64,000 nt of DNA from Fremontodendron californicum (GCA_030761205.1 JAULJL010000024.1:14683122-14747121); one strand, 5' to 3'. Positions 29,730 through 42,535 are shown, numbered from the stretch's first letter. Notes: generated by a model not told the origin, from the letters alone. Made by a program: numbers and translations.

Positions 29730-32700
29730 TGTCGCAACCTAAAAAATAACAAGTCTCATCGCGAGATATTACTCGTTAAGTGTAACATTGGGGGAAACAG
29801 AGGAAAAAACGACTTAATTCCTCTTGAAATAAAATGAGGGTTTGAAAACAATCTCGAAAAAGAAATGGAGTCGCCACCAATCTTTTTTGGCTAGGTGTGA
29901 TCGGCCACATACTAAACTGGTTTTGTAAAACATTTTAAAATTAATTAAAACAGCTTTAAAACCAATTTCAAAGTCTGCGCTTTTAAACTAGAGAAATCAA
30001 AGACGCGGGTTCGGGAATCGGTTACGTGCGGGGAAGGATTAGCACCCCCACAACGCCCGTATAAAACGGTACCTTATTAATCGTGTGTTATCTCAAGTCT
30101 CGATAAAAGTTAGTTTTAGATTTGGCATTTTAAAATAATTCCCCATTTAAAGAAAAATAATTCCATTTTTAATTGAAAATAATCCGGAATTATTAATTCA
30201 ACATTTTTCTATATTTTCCAGCAAACCCGGTAAAAAATAGAAAATTTTATTTATTTGAAAAATCTCTGAATCATCTTCGTTTTTTGAAAGAAAGATATTC
30301 CTTTATTAATGATAATTGATTATAATATCCTCCCCAGCAAACCCGATAGAGAACTCATGAATTATTTTAACTCGAGAATATCTTTATTTTTTACTGAAAA
30401 TCATTATCTTTATTAAAAACATTAAAAAAAAAAAAAGGTGAATATGAATATGTAAACTATTACTAATGACATGGCAAAAGATGACATAGCAAAATTTAGA
30501 TGACATAGCATAATCTAAATAACATGGTAAAATCTAAATGACATGATATAATCTAAATGACAGGGCATAATCTAAATGACAGGGCATAATCTAAATGACA
30601 TAGCAATAGAATTAATAACATGACATGATATGATATGATATGAAACATAAAATAACATTATCATAAAATATGCATGTAAATGAAAGAACAATACATGAAC
30701 ATAATAAACCCTAAATATATGGCAAAATAATTAATGACTAAGCAAAAAGCATAGAATAACATAGAATATCCATAACCATATAACCACCATGAAAACAACA
30801 TGAAATCTAAATCAAAACAATAACATCACCATAGAATATTCATAGCAAAAATCATATATCATAGAATATGCATGAATATAGAAAATGCAATGCATGAAAG
30901 TGCATTTTTTTCCCTTTAAATAAGGACATCCGTATACCTAAAAAGATATCCGACTACCTTAGGAAAAGACTTAAATCAGATTTTCTAATCAAATATACTT
31001 TGTGATTGAATTGAAAACAATTTGAAAATTTTTGGATGAAAATGGCACCATGGCCTAAACCCCCTTTAAAATGGCTATATTTTCCTAACTTTGAAAACCC
31101 GGATTTGACCACCCTTGACCCAACCTTTACAAATTAAATTTTATGATTAAAATGACTTAGAAATTAACCTAAAACAATAGCTAATGTCCCAAATCAGCCC
31201 CCTCTTAATGCCTTAAACAAAACAAAAAATTATTAGTTCTTTAAAACAAATCTGACTTTTCTGACCAGTTCTAAAAAGTGATTTTTTTACCCTTTGAGAA
31301 AATTTGAAAAAAATCTGAAAAATTTATGGGAGACCTATAACATGTTGATCTATATTGGAAAAAATCAGATTAATTTTTGGAGCATGGATATTATGACGGA
31401 ATTACCCAAAACAGAAAGTTACCAATTCTAAAAAAAAACAACTCTCACTCTTACAGGCAGTCTTGAAAACCTATTTTTGATGAAAAGAAGAAAAAATATT
31501 TTGGAACTTGTTTTGAAAAATAATTTAATTTCATGAAAGAAAAAAAAATGAAAATAACAAAATCATATGAACAAAGCATGGAGGAGAGCATGGAAGAAAA
31601 TAGCTACCTTGCTTTAGCTTTCCAAATCAAAGAGTGTAAGAAAATCCCTTATTTTTTACTTTCTCTTTTCTTTTTTCCCCTCCCTTTTCTCTCAAGAATA
31701 GCTACTGCCCTTGTAAAAAAATGAAACCCCCTCCCTTTTGTGTTGGCGAATGGTCAATATTTGTAGAAGGGAAAATTTTTAAAAAATCTTTTCTTTTCTT
31801 TCCTCGTATCTTCTCTACCTTTTTCTCATCTCTTTCTTTAATTTTCCAAACTTCTCCCTTTTTTTTTTGCTTGGCCGACTGCCCCCTTCAATTAGAGTGA
31901 ATAGTGCTTCATATTTAAGCTTTGTCTCCTATCTCTCATAAAATATCTTTGCCAATTGTCAAGATCATGGAAGCTACTACAAAAATGTCCTCCTACATGG
32001 CATTATTTATCCTATTTGGTATCATCTTATTAACTTCACATACTCTTCACATGGCCATGCAAATTAGAGCCTTCCTATTGGCTTAAAATGCCATGTAGGC
32101 AAAGTAGTGGAGAATCTTGTTCTTGTAAAATTGCCATCTTGCTATCCATCCTTAGCCATTTGATCCATGATGATCACACTCCCTCTTTAAATCAGTTGCT
32201 GGCAGAAAATGGCCTGGAAATTTCCAGGCCATTCAACTTTTTTTATTTACAAATTGGCCATTTTCGGTTTCTTTGGTAAAATTACCTTTTAGCCCCCCAA
32301 ACTTAATTTAATTGCAAATGGACCCCAATTTCGGATTTGTCTTTTCCAACTCATCACATAAAATATAAAACTTGGTTCTAGAGGTTTTCACATTTTTTCG
32401 AGCTCATTCGTTATTTTTCTCGGATTTTTCTCTAAAGTTTCGGTTTAGTGCCTCCCAAAATTAGCCTTTTTCATTTGAGCTCCAATTCCGGATTTTTCTT
32501 CACCAATACCTTCCAAAAATTATAAAACTCAGATCTGGAAGTTTTCATAATTTTTCGAGCTCGTTTGCTATTTTTCCCGGAATTATCTTTTGGAATTTCG
32601 GGTTAGTGCACCTGAACTTTGCCATTTTTCAAATGTGCTCCGATTCTGAATTTTTCTTCACCAATCTCTTCCAAAAATTATAAAACTCAAATCTGGAAGT

Positions 32701-33570
32701 TTTCATAATTTTTTGAGCTTGTTTGCTATTTTTACTGGAATTATCTTCTGGAATTTCGGTAGTGCACCTGAATTTTGCCCTCTTTCAAATGAACTTCGAT
32801 TCCTGATTTTTCTTCAGCAATCTCTTCCAAAAATTATAAAACTCAGATCTGGAAGTTTTCATAATTTTCTAAGCTCGTTTTCTATTTTTCCTGGAATTAT
32901 CTTTGGGATTTTTCGAGATTGCCCTTCAACCTCCAAAACCTCGATTTTACTCAAAACTGGTCCTATTTTCAGATTTTCTTTTTCCACTTCCTTTTGTCCT
33001 ATATTGAATTTGAGATGATCTGAAAATGCCTAATTTTTACGGTCAAATTCCCCTCCAATTTAGTTTTTCTTTTTTCAAACTCGGGAATTTTCTCGTTTTT
33101 ATGTTTTTGCTCTAACCGGCTCTTCTTTGGGATCCATTTCAAACTGGGCCTTGGGATATCTTTTTTTATTCATCCTTTATCAACTGGGGGCTTCAATTTC
33201 ACCGAATCGGGTCATCTATGCAGTTTCCCCAAATTTGCCGGATTAGGTCTTCCCTACACTGAATTTCCATAACCCATTTCCGAACTCTATATCTTTTGTT
33301 GTAGACCTCGGATTATCAAAATTCTTTCGCCATTGTTCAATTCAACTTCGAATCTTGATTTTGACTGAGGATTGACTTTTTCAGTGGTTGACTTTTTAGA
33401 GGTTGACTTTTTTGGGGTTGACTTTTTTTTGAGTTGACTTTTTTGTGCTGACTTTCGAAACAAAGTCTTGGGGACCCATCTGTGGAATGGTGGAAGTCTC
33501 TTTGCATTCCGAAAAGTTGAAAAGGAGAATCTGCTTGGTTTAGGGGGCCTGAACAAAATTAGGTGTTACA
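29730..33570 (-). repeat. 3' LTR of the minus-strand copy (3841 bp)
   Basis: Ends TGTCGCAACC (29730) and GGTGTTACA (33570), i.e. TGTAACACC...GTTGCGACA on the minus strand. Its R/U5-side 600 bases (29730-30330) are highly similar to 41808-42440, 53100-53739, 57345-57960 and 59599-60200. It includes a 17-18 bp minisatellite (30470-30610), a roughly 170-bp repeat (32340-32930) and a W-box cluster (33355-33460). Confidence 0.85.
33355..33460. promoter_or_regulatory. W-box-like cluster in the LTR U3 region
   Basis: TTGACT occurs about six times in roughly 100 bases, spaced by T/G runs (GGTTGACTTTTT type). TTGAC(C/T) is the WRKY binding core. The cluster lies some 110-215 bases inside the LTR start, where U3 enhancers sit. 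The plus-strand LTR has a matching cluster at 48593-48650. Function is inferred. Confidence 0.55.
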
Positions 33571-33989
33571 GCTGCCATTCTTTGACTATTAATGAGAATC
33601 TGGATCAACCAAAGATAAACTAGACAATAATTTTGTCCTGACAGTGAAATCATATATGCAAGATAAGAAGGGGAAATTTCCTTTTTTTTCATTCATCATT
33701 TTTTTTTTTGGTTTTTGATTTTTTTAAGGTTTTCCATCATTTTTTGTATTTCTTTTGTAAATTGTAAAATAAAATTTGTCCTTAAGTTGAGTTCCTTGAC
33801 TAATCAAGGCTTGACCCGTCTTAAGGAAACGAGTTCGATTTGCAAGAGAAGGAAATACCTAGACGGTAGTCCCGCGGCCTTATCCTATCTTGGTGAAGTC
33901 TTGATTTGCAAGAGAAGAAAATACCTCGGCGGAAGTCCCGAGGCCTTGTCCTATCTTGGTGTGAACCTTACTGGCGAAACCAGAAATTA

Positions 33990-34380
33990 AAAAGACTTGG
34001 GCGAACCCATAGATCGAAAAGTTATCTAGGCGAAACCATAGATAATTTTCAAATGAGATGACTTGGGCGGAACAAGAAATCAAAAAGTTATCTAGGCGAA
34101 ACCATAGATAATTTTCAAATGAGATGACTTGGGCGAAACCAGAAGTCGAAAATTTATCTATGTGAAACCATAGATAATTTTCAAATGAGATGACTTGGGT
34201 GAAACCAGAAGTTGAAAAGTTATCTAGGCGAAACCATAGATAATTTTCAAATGAGATGACTTGGGCGAAGCCAGAAGTTGAAAAGTTAACTAGGCAAAGT
34301 CATAGATAATTTTCAAATGAGATGACTTAGGCGAAACCAGAAGTCGAAGAAGACCTAGGTGAAACCAGGGGTATTTTCTA
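33990..34380. repeat. 66-bp tandem array in the retrotransposon 3' region
   Basis: The unit TTATCTAGGCGAAACCATAG... recurs at 34022, 34088, 34154, 34220 and 34286, an exact 66-bp period, with partial units on either side. No frame stays open through it on either strand. Confidence 0.9.
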
Positions 34381-34383
34381 AAT

Positions 34384-34795
34384 ATGGCGCCCGGAGGTCT
34401 TATCCATGATTTTGAATAATTGTATCTGGAGATTTTTAAAAATGGTGCCCGGAGGTCTTATCCTTGATCTTGAAAATTATGCCCGGAGATCTTATCCATG
34501 ATTTTTTGAGAATTATGTCCGGAGGTCTTATCCATGATTTTTGAGAATTATGCCCGGAGGTCTTTAAAAATGGTGCCCGGAGGTCTTATCCATGATTTTG
34601 AACATGGTGCCCAGAGGTCTTATCCATGGTTTTTGAGAGTTGTGTCCGGAGGTCTTAGAAAGATGTATTTTCTTTAAAAATGGTGCCCTAAGGTCTTATC
34701 CATGATTTTGAGAATAGTGTCTAGAGGTCTTTAAAAATGGTGCCCGGAGGTCTTTAAAAATGGTGCCCGGAGGTCTTATCCATGATTTTGAAGTA
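34384..34795. repeat. Irregular array of GGTGCCCGGAGGTCTTATCC units
   Basis: About a dozen copies of a roughly 30-bp unit (GTGCCCGGAGGTCTTATCC, ATGATTTTGA), variable in length and order. Confidence 0.85.
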
Positions 34796-34819
34796 CTGTG
34801 TTGAAAATTAATTTGAAGG

Positions 34820-35480
34820 TTTTGAGAGGATGCAAATGTTTTTTGATGCAGCTGCGAATATCCTTAATGGATGCAGATGCTTCATGATGCAGGTGCAGGT
34901 GCAGATATTGAATAAGATGCAAGTTCTTCTGAATGATGCCAATGCAAAGATCAACATTGACGCAACTACTTCATGTGGCGATGCAGATGCAAAGATCGAG
35001 ATTGTGCAAATGCTTCGGAATGATGCAAATGTAAAGACTAGCAGTGTGCAAAATGCTTCTAAATGATGCAAATGCAAAGATTAATATTGACGCAACTACT
35101 TCATAGAATGATGCAGATGCAAAGATTGACATTGTGCAAATGCTTCGGAATGATGCAAATGCAAAGACTAGTAGTGTGCAAAATGCTTCTAAATGACGTA
35201 AATGCAAAGATTAACATTGACGCAACTACTTCATAGAATGATGCAAATGCAAAGATTGACATTGTGCAAATGCTTCGGAATGATGCAAATGCAAAGACTA
35301 GTAGTGTGCAAAATGCTTCTAAATGATGCAAATGCAAAGATTAACATTGACGCAACTACTTCATAGAATGATGAAGATGCAAAGGTTGGCATTGTGCAAA
35401 TGCTTCTGAATGATGCAAATGCAAAGATTAGTAGTGTGCAAGATGCTTCTGAATGATGCAAATGCGAAGATCAATAATGA
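34820..35480. repeat. 130-bp tandem array in the retrotransposon 3' region
   Basis: GACGCAACTACTTCAT recurs at 34959, 35089, 35219 and 35349 (exact 130-bp period). Each unit is itself built from ATGATGCAAATGCAAAGA modules. The repeated minus-strand frames of 76-89 codons are by-products; 130 is not a multiple of 3. Confidence 0.9.
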
Positions 35481-35499
35481 TACAAATGCTTCATGAAAA

Positions 35500-38245
35500 G
35501 ATACAGATGTCCCTACGAATCGTGTTCATGTAAGTGGTCCATAATTGGCGTAATTGCAGCTACAATAATGAAGATGTAATGATCCTAGAAATGATGTAAT
35601 TGCTTGAGATGACGCAAATGCAAATATCCATGAATGATGTAAATGTAAAGGTAGAATGCAGATGCTCATGGAATAGTGCAAATGCAAATACCCATGAATG
35701 ATGCAAATGCTTACTGACACGGTGTAGATGCAAAGCTCAATAAAGAGGTAAGTGCTCAGGAATGATACAAGTGCCCCCGATCAATTTTTCTAGGCTTTGG
35801 CTTGGCCTTTCCTTTCAAATTAGAGTGTATCTCAAACACTCGTGCCCCATAAGAGATAATTCCCTTTTTGGTCCTTGGCTATTTTCTTGCCCCAACATTT
35901 TTCAAACTCTTACCAACAGAAGCCTGTTTGTCGAGTTCTATTTCTTCTTCTCATATCTGGAAGTCAAGGTCAACCCTAATAGTTCCATACCTTTGATTAG
36001 AAAAACCCTTGTCTCATGTCAACATCAAGAATGGTTATTTCAAAAATACTTTTACTTGTTTTCCCATTTTGAAAAAAAAAAATTGCTCATTAAATGAAAA
36101 CTTCTGAGCCAAAAATATTAACCCCACAGTGTGTGATGTACGAATCTCTTGAAGACTGATGATCACTGTTAGGAATTTTCTGAATGTCAATTTGGGTTTT
36201 TCAACTTGAATTGAAAGGCTTGATACAACAGTATTTTGGTTGATCCAAGAAAACTTCACAACAAAAATGTATGTCCTTTCTAGGCTCACAAATAGAGTAG
36301 GTTTTATAAAACACGAATTCCTTGAGAATCAAACAAATTCAACATTCTTTTAGTTTCCATATCATGGCGTTTTGACAAGAGTCAAGATTGGCCAGGATGT
36401 TTAAACTGGAAAGTTAATTTTGGAAGGAAACAAAAGTCTTAGTTTTTGAAGTCAATCCTCCAAATGAGAGTTGGCAATTTGGGAGGTTCAAGAATTCCTA
36501 ATTGTTCCTCAATTTTTTCAAGATGACCTTCTCTTTTGTGGCATCGACACTGACATAGATAGCATCAAAAATTCTTATTTTACTTTAGACCGCCCATTTT
36601 TGGGTTTTCGCCCTAGAGTCCCATTCTTTCCATTTTTTCTTTCTTCTTTTTTTATTATTTTACCATGCACTTGAGAATTCTAAATTCTTCCATAGTGAAA
36701 TGATAATTCGATGAGATGGGATAAAATCTGAGGAAAAAACCCTTCAAATTAAATATTCATGCTTGATCAAAATGGACTTTTAAAGCACGTAATGTAGGCC
36801 AAGGTTCGGGGTTCAGAAGGAAAGGATAAATAGGCCTGAAATATTTGTTTGAGGGTAATCAGATCAAGGATCATTTCTTAAGGAGGATTCTCTTTGAAGC
36901 ATTTGTCCCTTTTTGGACTTTTCTTTCATTCTTTTGACTTTTGCTTCTTTGTTTTTGGCTTTCATTTCGCCATCATTTTTCACACACTTTTTTTTTGGCG
37001 TGTGTTTTTTCTTTTTTTTTTTTTTTGTTTTGTTCTTGGCCTTCATTTCCCCATCATTTTTTTTTTCCTTTTGCATCTTCATTTCGACAGAGTGAGCCCG
37101 TATTTATTTGGGAGCTCAATTTTCTTTATATTTGTCTTTGAGTTAGGACTCATTTCTCAGTGATCTTTGAGAAGATCTTTCCTCGCATTTGCCCCTAGTG
37201 TAGAGGGTGATCCTTGATTAGGGTTCAAAGAAGAAAGAATTCTTTCGGTCCAAAAGGGGTGACTATGGATAATTTCTTTTTGTGAAAGGGATATGAAAGA
37301 TGGCCATTTCTCATATCAAGCAAAAATATTCCTATTGAAAAGCAATCCCTAGAGGGAATAGATAATCAGAATTTCATTTTGCAATTGGAATCATCCGAAT
37401 TTTCATATGCATGATATCACAATTTTTTCTCTTTTTTCCTTTCTTTTTTTTTCCGCATGCCCCCAATGATTCATGCATTAGTTCCATCCTTATTCACCAT
37501 GTATCCACATCATTTCTACATATGATGCCCTAATTTGATTAACCATGAGAATTTGTATCATTACGAGGAACATCGCAATAGGTCTAAAAAGGATGAGTTT
37601 CAATCTTGAGTTTGTTTTGAAGTGACAAGGAAAATATGGTCCAAAAATAGGTTTTCTCTGGACATGGGATAATCTAGTTTGGTCATTGTGCCCCGAGGTG
37701 TCAATCATGAAGTGATGTTTGGGCAATTGGTGTTTTGTGGTTGTTTGGAAAGAATGTGAATGGTTTTAGCATGACCTTGACACACACCAAATTACCACAA
37801 TCCAGATTCTTGAAAGAATGTCTCATTTGTTCGATTTTTCGAGGAGCTCGAAAAAATTTCAAAAATTTTCGTTCCTTTACTCATAGTCTAAACTAGGATC
37901 TACATCTTTGCTTATTTTGTAGTGGCAATGGTTTATGAAGTTCAATCATTCATATTCCTTGAAGCATTAAGTCTTTCAAGTGGTCTCGGTTCAAGGGATT
38001 TAGGCATAGGAAAGCCCAAAAGAGAGGGGAAAGGCATTGGGTCATTTCTAACAATGATCATCAATATTCTCAAGACTGTCTATTATTAGAACTTTCTTAA
38101 TGCTTGTTTTTGCACATTCAAATTATTGTTAAAACACAACAAACACAAAGCATTTAAAATTCAAAATTCATTTAATTCATATAGATATTGATATGACACA
38201 AGTGCTTTCATCATGAGGTATGAAACTACATGCATCAAAATGCTC
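35500..38245 (-). other. Non-coding part of the retrotransposon between gag and the 3' arrays
   Basis: About 2.7 kb with no supported frame, yet clearly alignable to the inverted second copy at 44205-46640 (for example CATTTAAAATTCAAAATTCATTT and the poly-pyrimidine block at 36990-37030). A pol gene would be expected here and is absent. Confidence 0.7.
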
Positions 38246-39679
38246 CTATTGACATGCCTTCAAAGATAGTAACTTCCACTGATCGATAAGCTCCGGAGTC
38301 AAAATGCCATCGTGGATAAGACCTTCAATCTTTTCCTTCAGTTGTCTGCATTTTTCAGTTGAATGCCCAACTACCCCCAGGTGATACTCACACTTGCTGT
38401 CAGGGTCATAACTCATTGCTGATGGATTCAGAGCTGTTTTCAAAGGCACAGGGGTAAGGTACTGATTCTTTATTAGTAACGGCAGCAGGTCAGGGATTGG
38501 GATTGGAATTCTTTCTTGGTTGTCCCACGGTCGTTTTTTGGAAGCAGGCCTTGTTGTAGGGACTGGTATAGGATTGGGTGCTTGGGTTGGTAGGGAAGGA
38601 TAAAGGCTTGGAGATACCTTGGTAGGGTAACATGATTGGTATGAGGGGAGTTGGGGATATGGGACGAAATCTCCCATAGCTTGGACATCTTTCTCTTTCT
38701 TTTTGGATGCCCCATTTCTCTCGGCATTGGATGTCTTATCTCCTTCCAATTTCCCGTTCTGGATAGCATTCTCAATTATCTGCCTCGAGATTACCATGTT
38801 CGAAAAATTCTTTGTGGAATTGCCGATGAGTTTATCATAGTATGTGGCCCGTAGTGTATTCACAAAGAGGACAGTGGTTTCCTTTTCAGTCAGGGGCGAT
38901 TGTACTTGGGTGGCCATGTCCCTCCACCTCAGAGCATATTCTTTGAAGCTCTCAGTAGTATTTTTCTCCATATTTTGCAAGGTGAGACGGTCAGGCGCCA
39001 TATCAGTCACTTGCTTGTATTGGCTTAAAAATGTATTAGCCAAATCAATCTAAGAGCGAATCCGATCCTTGCTCAACTAATTATACCACCTAATTGCGGA
39101 CCCGCTGAGGCTATCCTGAAAATAATGGATCAGAAGCTTATCATTATCTATATGGTCGGTTATCTTTCGGCAGAACATAGTGATGTGGGCTGACATATCA
39201 GTTGTCCCATCATATTTCTCAAAGTTGAGAACCTTGAATTTAGGAGGAACAACCAAATCAGGGACAAAACAACATTCTTTCGCATCTACACTCCCAAATA
39301 CATCTGTAGTTTCTACTGCCCGGAGCCTTTCATCTAACAGCTGATATCCCTTGGGAATCTGCCGACTCAGCCTCTTTTAATTCAGCCATTTTCAATTTTA
39401 CCTGTTTAGTTGGATCATCTAAGTTCAGGACGTTGATGGGATTAACTGTGTTCTGAAAAGGCTGGCCATCTAACATTACGACCTCATTTTGACCCTTTTG
39501 TCTTTAGTGTATCCCTTTCTATTGAATGTGGTGAACACCAATTCCATGAGTTTAGTCATTTGCTCTCTCGATTCTTCTTGGGACCTTGCCGATTATTCTT
39601 GTGACTTTGCCCATCCTTCCTGTAATTCTCTCTATGCTCTCTCCATTCTATCCAGTCTATTTCACTGCTCATTATCCAT
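38246..39679 (-). pseudogene. Decayed gag of the Tat/Ogre-like element
   Basis: The last 265 codons (39043-38246) are open and contain the retrotransposon gag core (MAPDRLTLQNM, FKEYALRWRDMATQVQ, LTEKE) and a C-terminal zinc-knuckle-like CEYHLGVVGHSTEKC followed by KEKIEGLI. Upstream in the same frame the N-terminal part is recognisable (VPPKFKVLNFEKYDGT, MFCRKITDH, DKLLIHYFQDSL) but has several stops, including ones near 39079 and at the fifth to sixth codon after the likely start at 39679. The predicted N-terminus is a charged coiled coil. The intact protein would package element RNA into particles; this copy cannot encode all of it. Confidence 0.8.
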
Positions 39680-39799
39680 GATCCTGGCATGTATTATAAA
39701 GGTGCTTAGTACTTTTTATACCTCTGATCTAAAAGAGAAACTTCTTCAAAGCTCTTAAAGCCAAGCCAATTTCTGTTTTATCCCCTCGAATATATTTCA

Positions 39800-40560
39800 T
39801 GATGAATGAGCCATGAATGTCGTGAATGTAACACGATGCCCTTATGATGCACGTAAAGGCTAACCAAATTATAGCATGACCATATACAGAGAAATCATGC
39901 TAACTATGTATGTCATGAGTGCAACCTGATGCCAACATGATGCATGTAAAGAATAAACAAATTAATGCATGAACATATACAGAGAAATCATGGTGACTAG
40001 GTCATGAATGCGACCTGATGCCAACATGATGCATGTAAAGAATAGACAAATTAATTCATAAACATATACAAAGAAATCATGGTAACTATGTCATGAATGC
40101 GACCTGATGCCAACATGATGCATGTAAAGAATAGACAAATTAATTCATAAACATATACAAAGAAATCATGCTGACTATGTTTGTCATGAATGCAACCTGA
40201 TGCCAACATGATGCATGTAAAGAATGAATAAATTAATTCATGAACATATACAGAGAAATCATGCTGACTATGTATTTCATGAATGCAACCTGATGGAAAC
40301 ATGATGCATGTAAAGAATAGACAAATTAACTCACGAACATATACAAAGAAATCATGCTGACTATGTATGTCATGAGTGCAACCTGATGCCAACATGATGC
40401 ATGTAAAGAATGAATAAATTGATACACGGGTATATACAAATAATGACCATGTATGTCACAAATGTATTCTACAATGAATGACCATGCATGTTAGGACTAT
40501 AACATGATGTCAATATGGGACTATAACATGATGTCAATATGATACATGAATTAATCACAA
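39800..40560. repeat. 89-93 bp tandem array in the retrotransposon leader
   Basis: AACATGATGCATGTAAAGAA recurs near 39934, 40023, 40112, 40205, 40298 and 40391 with periods of 89 or 93, with weaker units at both edges. The reverse complement is found at 54950-55410 and 56690-56960 in the plus-strand copy. Confidence 0.9.
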
Positions 40561-41785
40561 CGGTATATACAAAGAAATTAATCAATGATTAAACGAAATT
40601 GGTAGGACGCATCTTGATTATTCAAAAATCTCATCATGCAAGATTTGCCCCCAAATTTAATCCATGATTTTTTTGAAACATGTTTTCCCCGCAAAAATCA
40701 AAAATATTATTTTTCAAAACCAAATTTTTAAAAATTTTGGGGTAGTGGGTCTTATTATGGCACAGATGTCCAAATATTTATTCAACACTACCGGTTTACG
40801 ATTCTTATTTAATCAATCAACAAATGTCTATGCAAGTAATAAATGAGATTGTTATCATCGGGAAATAAAAAATACAATTATAAATGTATATGCTCCATTT
40901 ACATATGCATTAACGCATGAAATGTACAAGATGCCAAAATGCTTGAAAAAGAATTTTCTTATTTATAACTTCAAAAAGTTAATGAACACTTGCCCCAACT
41001 TATTCAGGCATCACGATGCCTTTGGGGCTAAAATTTAAATTTATTACGGGCGATGTACGTTCATCCTTGCTCGATGGACGAGGTTTATTCGGATTGTAAA
41101 ATAAATAGCAAGAGGCCGGAAGTGTTCCTCCGAGTGTCCCTAACTTCGGGATATCTAATAAAAAAATTCAGCATGGCTCTACCTAGGTTTACTATATGAG
41201 GTTACATTAGGTTCTACCGGCTCCAAATTGTTCCTCACTATCGCTGGTGAAGGCTAGTAAGGCACCCCGATAAAAACGGGTTCAATTTGTTAGAGTATAT
41301 TTCCCTAGCCCATGCGGATTGTTAATCACAAAGGTGTAGGTATGTTAGTAGTCCAAAAGTGTTTCACTAGCCCATGCGGATTTTTAATCATGAAGGCTTA
41401 GTTACTTTGCTTCCACCTAAAAGGGACGGAACCCGAGTATAGGTCTTTTGTTATGCAAATGCACGTGTAGTGTGCGAGGAGGAACAACAAACCTTTCACC
41501 ACCTATTCTACACCCCTTATTCTAAATACCCCAACAATTTATTAAAGACAAGATTAAACAAAGCAAAGCATTAATTAAGCAAAGAAAAATAATATTCAAC
41601 AAGATAACCAGAGAAGAATAATAATATGCATGAAAATAAACATATTAAAAATATTTTATTATTTTCAAAAATTCTCCTTATTTTTTTAAAAAAAATATGG
41701 GAATTATAATTAAATATCAATTAAAAACCGATAAAATTGAGACTTTCGATAACACACGACTAATTTTAGGCCTGACTCTCTAAGT
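40561..41785 (-). other. Untranslated leader of the minus-strand retrotransposon
   Basis: About 1.2 kb between PBS and leader array, aligning as reverse complement with 53762-54950. No coding frame. Such long leaders are known in Tat-lineage elements. Confidence 0.6.
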
Positions 41786-41805
41786 GTCCCCAGTGGAGTC
41801 GCCAA
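41786..41805 (-). other. Primer-binding site of the minus-strand copy
   Basis: The minus strand reads TTGGCGACTCCACTGGGGAC, two bases (GC) after the LTR end. As I recall, Ogre/Tat elements are primed by an arginine tRNA and share this TGGCGACTC start. Confidence 0.75.
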
Positions 41806-41807
41806 GC

Positions 41808-42500
41808 TGTCGCAACCTAAAAAATAACAAGTCTCATCGCAAGACATTACTCGTTAAGTGTGACATTGGGGTAACAGGGGAAAAGACAACTTAATTCCTC
41901 TTGAAATAAAATGAGGGTTTGAAAACAACCTCGAAAAAGAAATAGAGTCGCCACCAATCTTTTTTGGCTAGTTGTGATCAGTCACCTATTAAAACCGATT
42001 TTATAAAACATTTTAAAATTAATTAAAATAATTTTTTAAAACCAACTTCGAAGTCTGTGCTTTTAAACCAGAGAGAAAAAAAGGGGTTCGAGAGTCGGTT
42101 ACGTGCGGAGAAGGATTAGCACCCCCACAACGCCCGTATAAAATGGTACCTTATTAATCATGTGTTATCTCAAGTCTCGGTAAAAAGTCGGTTTTGAAAT
42201 TAGCATTTAAAAATAATTCCCCTATTGAAGAAAAATAATCCTATTTTTAGTCGAAAATGATCCGGAATTTATTAACTTAAAATTTTTCTATATTCCTCGG
42301 CAAACCATATAAATTTTTATTTATTTAGAAAATCTCCGAATCACTCTCATTTTTTGAAAGAAATATATTCCGTTGTTAATGATAATTGATGATATCCTCC
42401 CCAGCAAACCCGGTAGAGAACTCATGAATTATTTTAACTCGGGAATATCCTTATTTTAAAAAGCATGATCTTTATTATATTAGAAAACATTTTAAAAAGA
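41808..42500 (-). repeat. 5' LTR fragment of the minus-strand copy
   Basis: Starts TGTCGCAACC and follows the other LTR copies for about 690 bases, including CCCGTATAAAATGGTACC and the CCCAGCAAACCCGGTAGAG block, then breaks into LINE sequence. Confidence 0.8.
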
Positions 42501-42535
42501 AAGGTTATGAATATGAAAACCATGTCATAGATTTT

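Larger units (their letters stand above)
29730..42500 (-). mobile_element. Gag-only Ty3/gypsy (Tat/Ogre-like) retrotransposon, minus-strand copy
   Basis: Read on the minus strand: 5' LTR fragment (42500-41808), PBS (41805-41786), long leader with a tandem array, decayed gag (39679-38246), about 4.7 kb of non-coding sequence with several tandem arrays, a polypurine-like AAAGAATGGCAGC, and a 3' LTR (33570-29730). The two LTR ends agree (TGTAACACC... and ...TTGCGACA). The 5' LTR is cut off after about 690 bases where a LINE fragment begins, so no target duplication can be read. No protease, reverse transcriptase, RNase H or integrase frame exists in the internal region. Confidence 0.8.

Noticed and set aside
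34808..35461. Series of similar minus-strand frames of 76-89 codons
   Set aside because: They recur because of the 130-bp tandem array, which is not a multiple of three; not a protein family.
33900..35480. CRISPR-like regular repeats
   Set aside because: Tandem units without unique spacers, in plant retrotransposon DNA; not a CRISPR array.
36035..36289. 84-codon minus-strand frame in the retrotransposon
   Set aside because: DNA is conserved in the inverted copy near 46123-46362, but the frame is not, so it is non-coding.
36894..37163. Phe-rich overlapping frames
   Set aside because: Poly-pyrimidine tract of the element translated in three frames.
40051..40395. 114-codon minus-strand repeat frame
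   Set aside because: By-product of the 89-93 bp leader array; other copies do not keep the frame.
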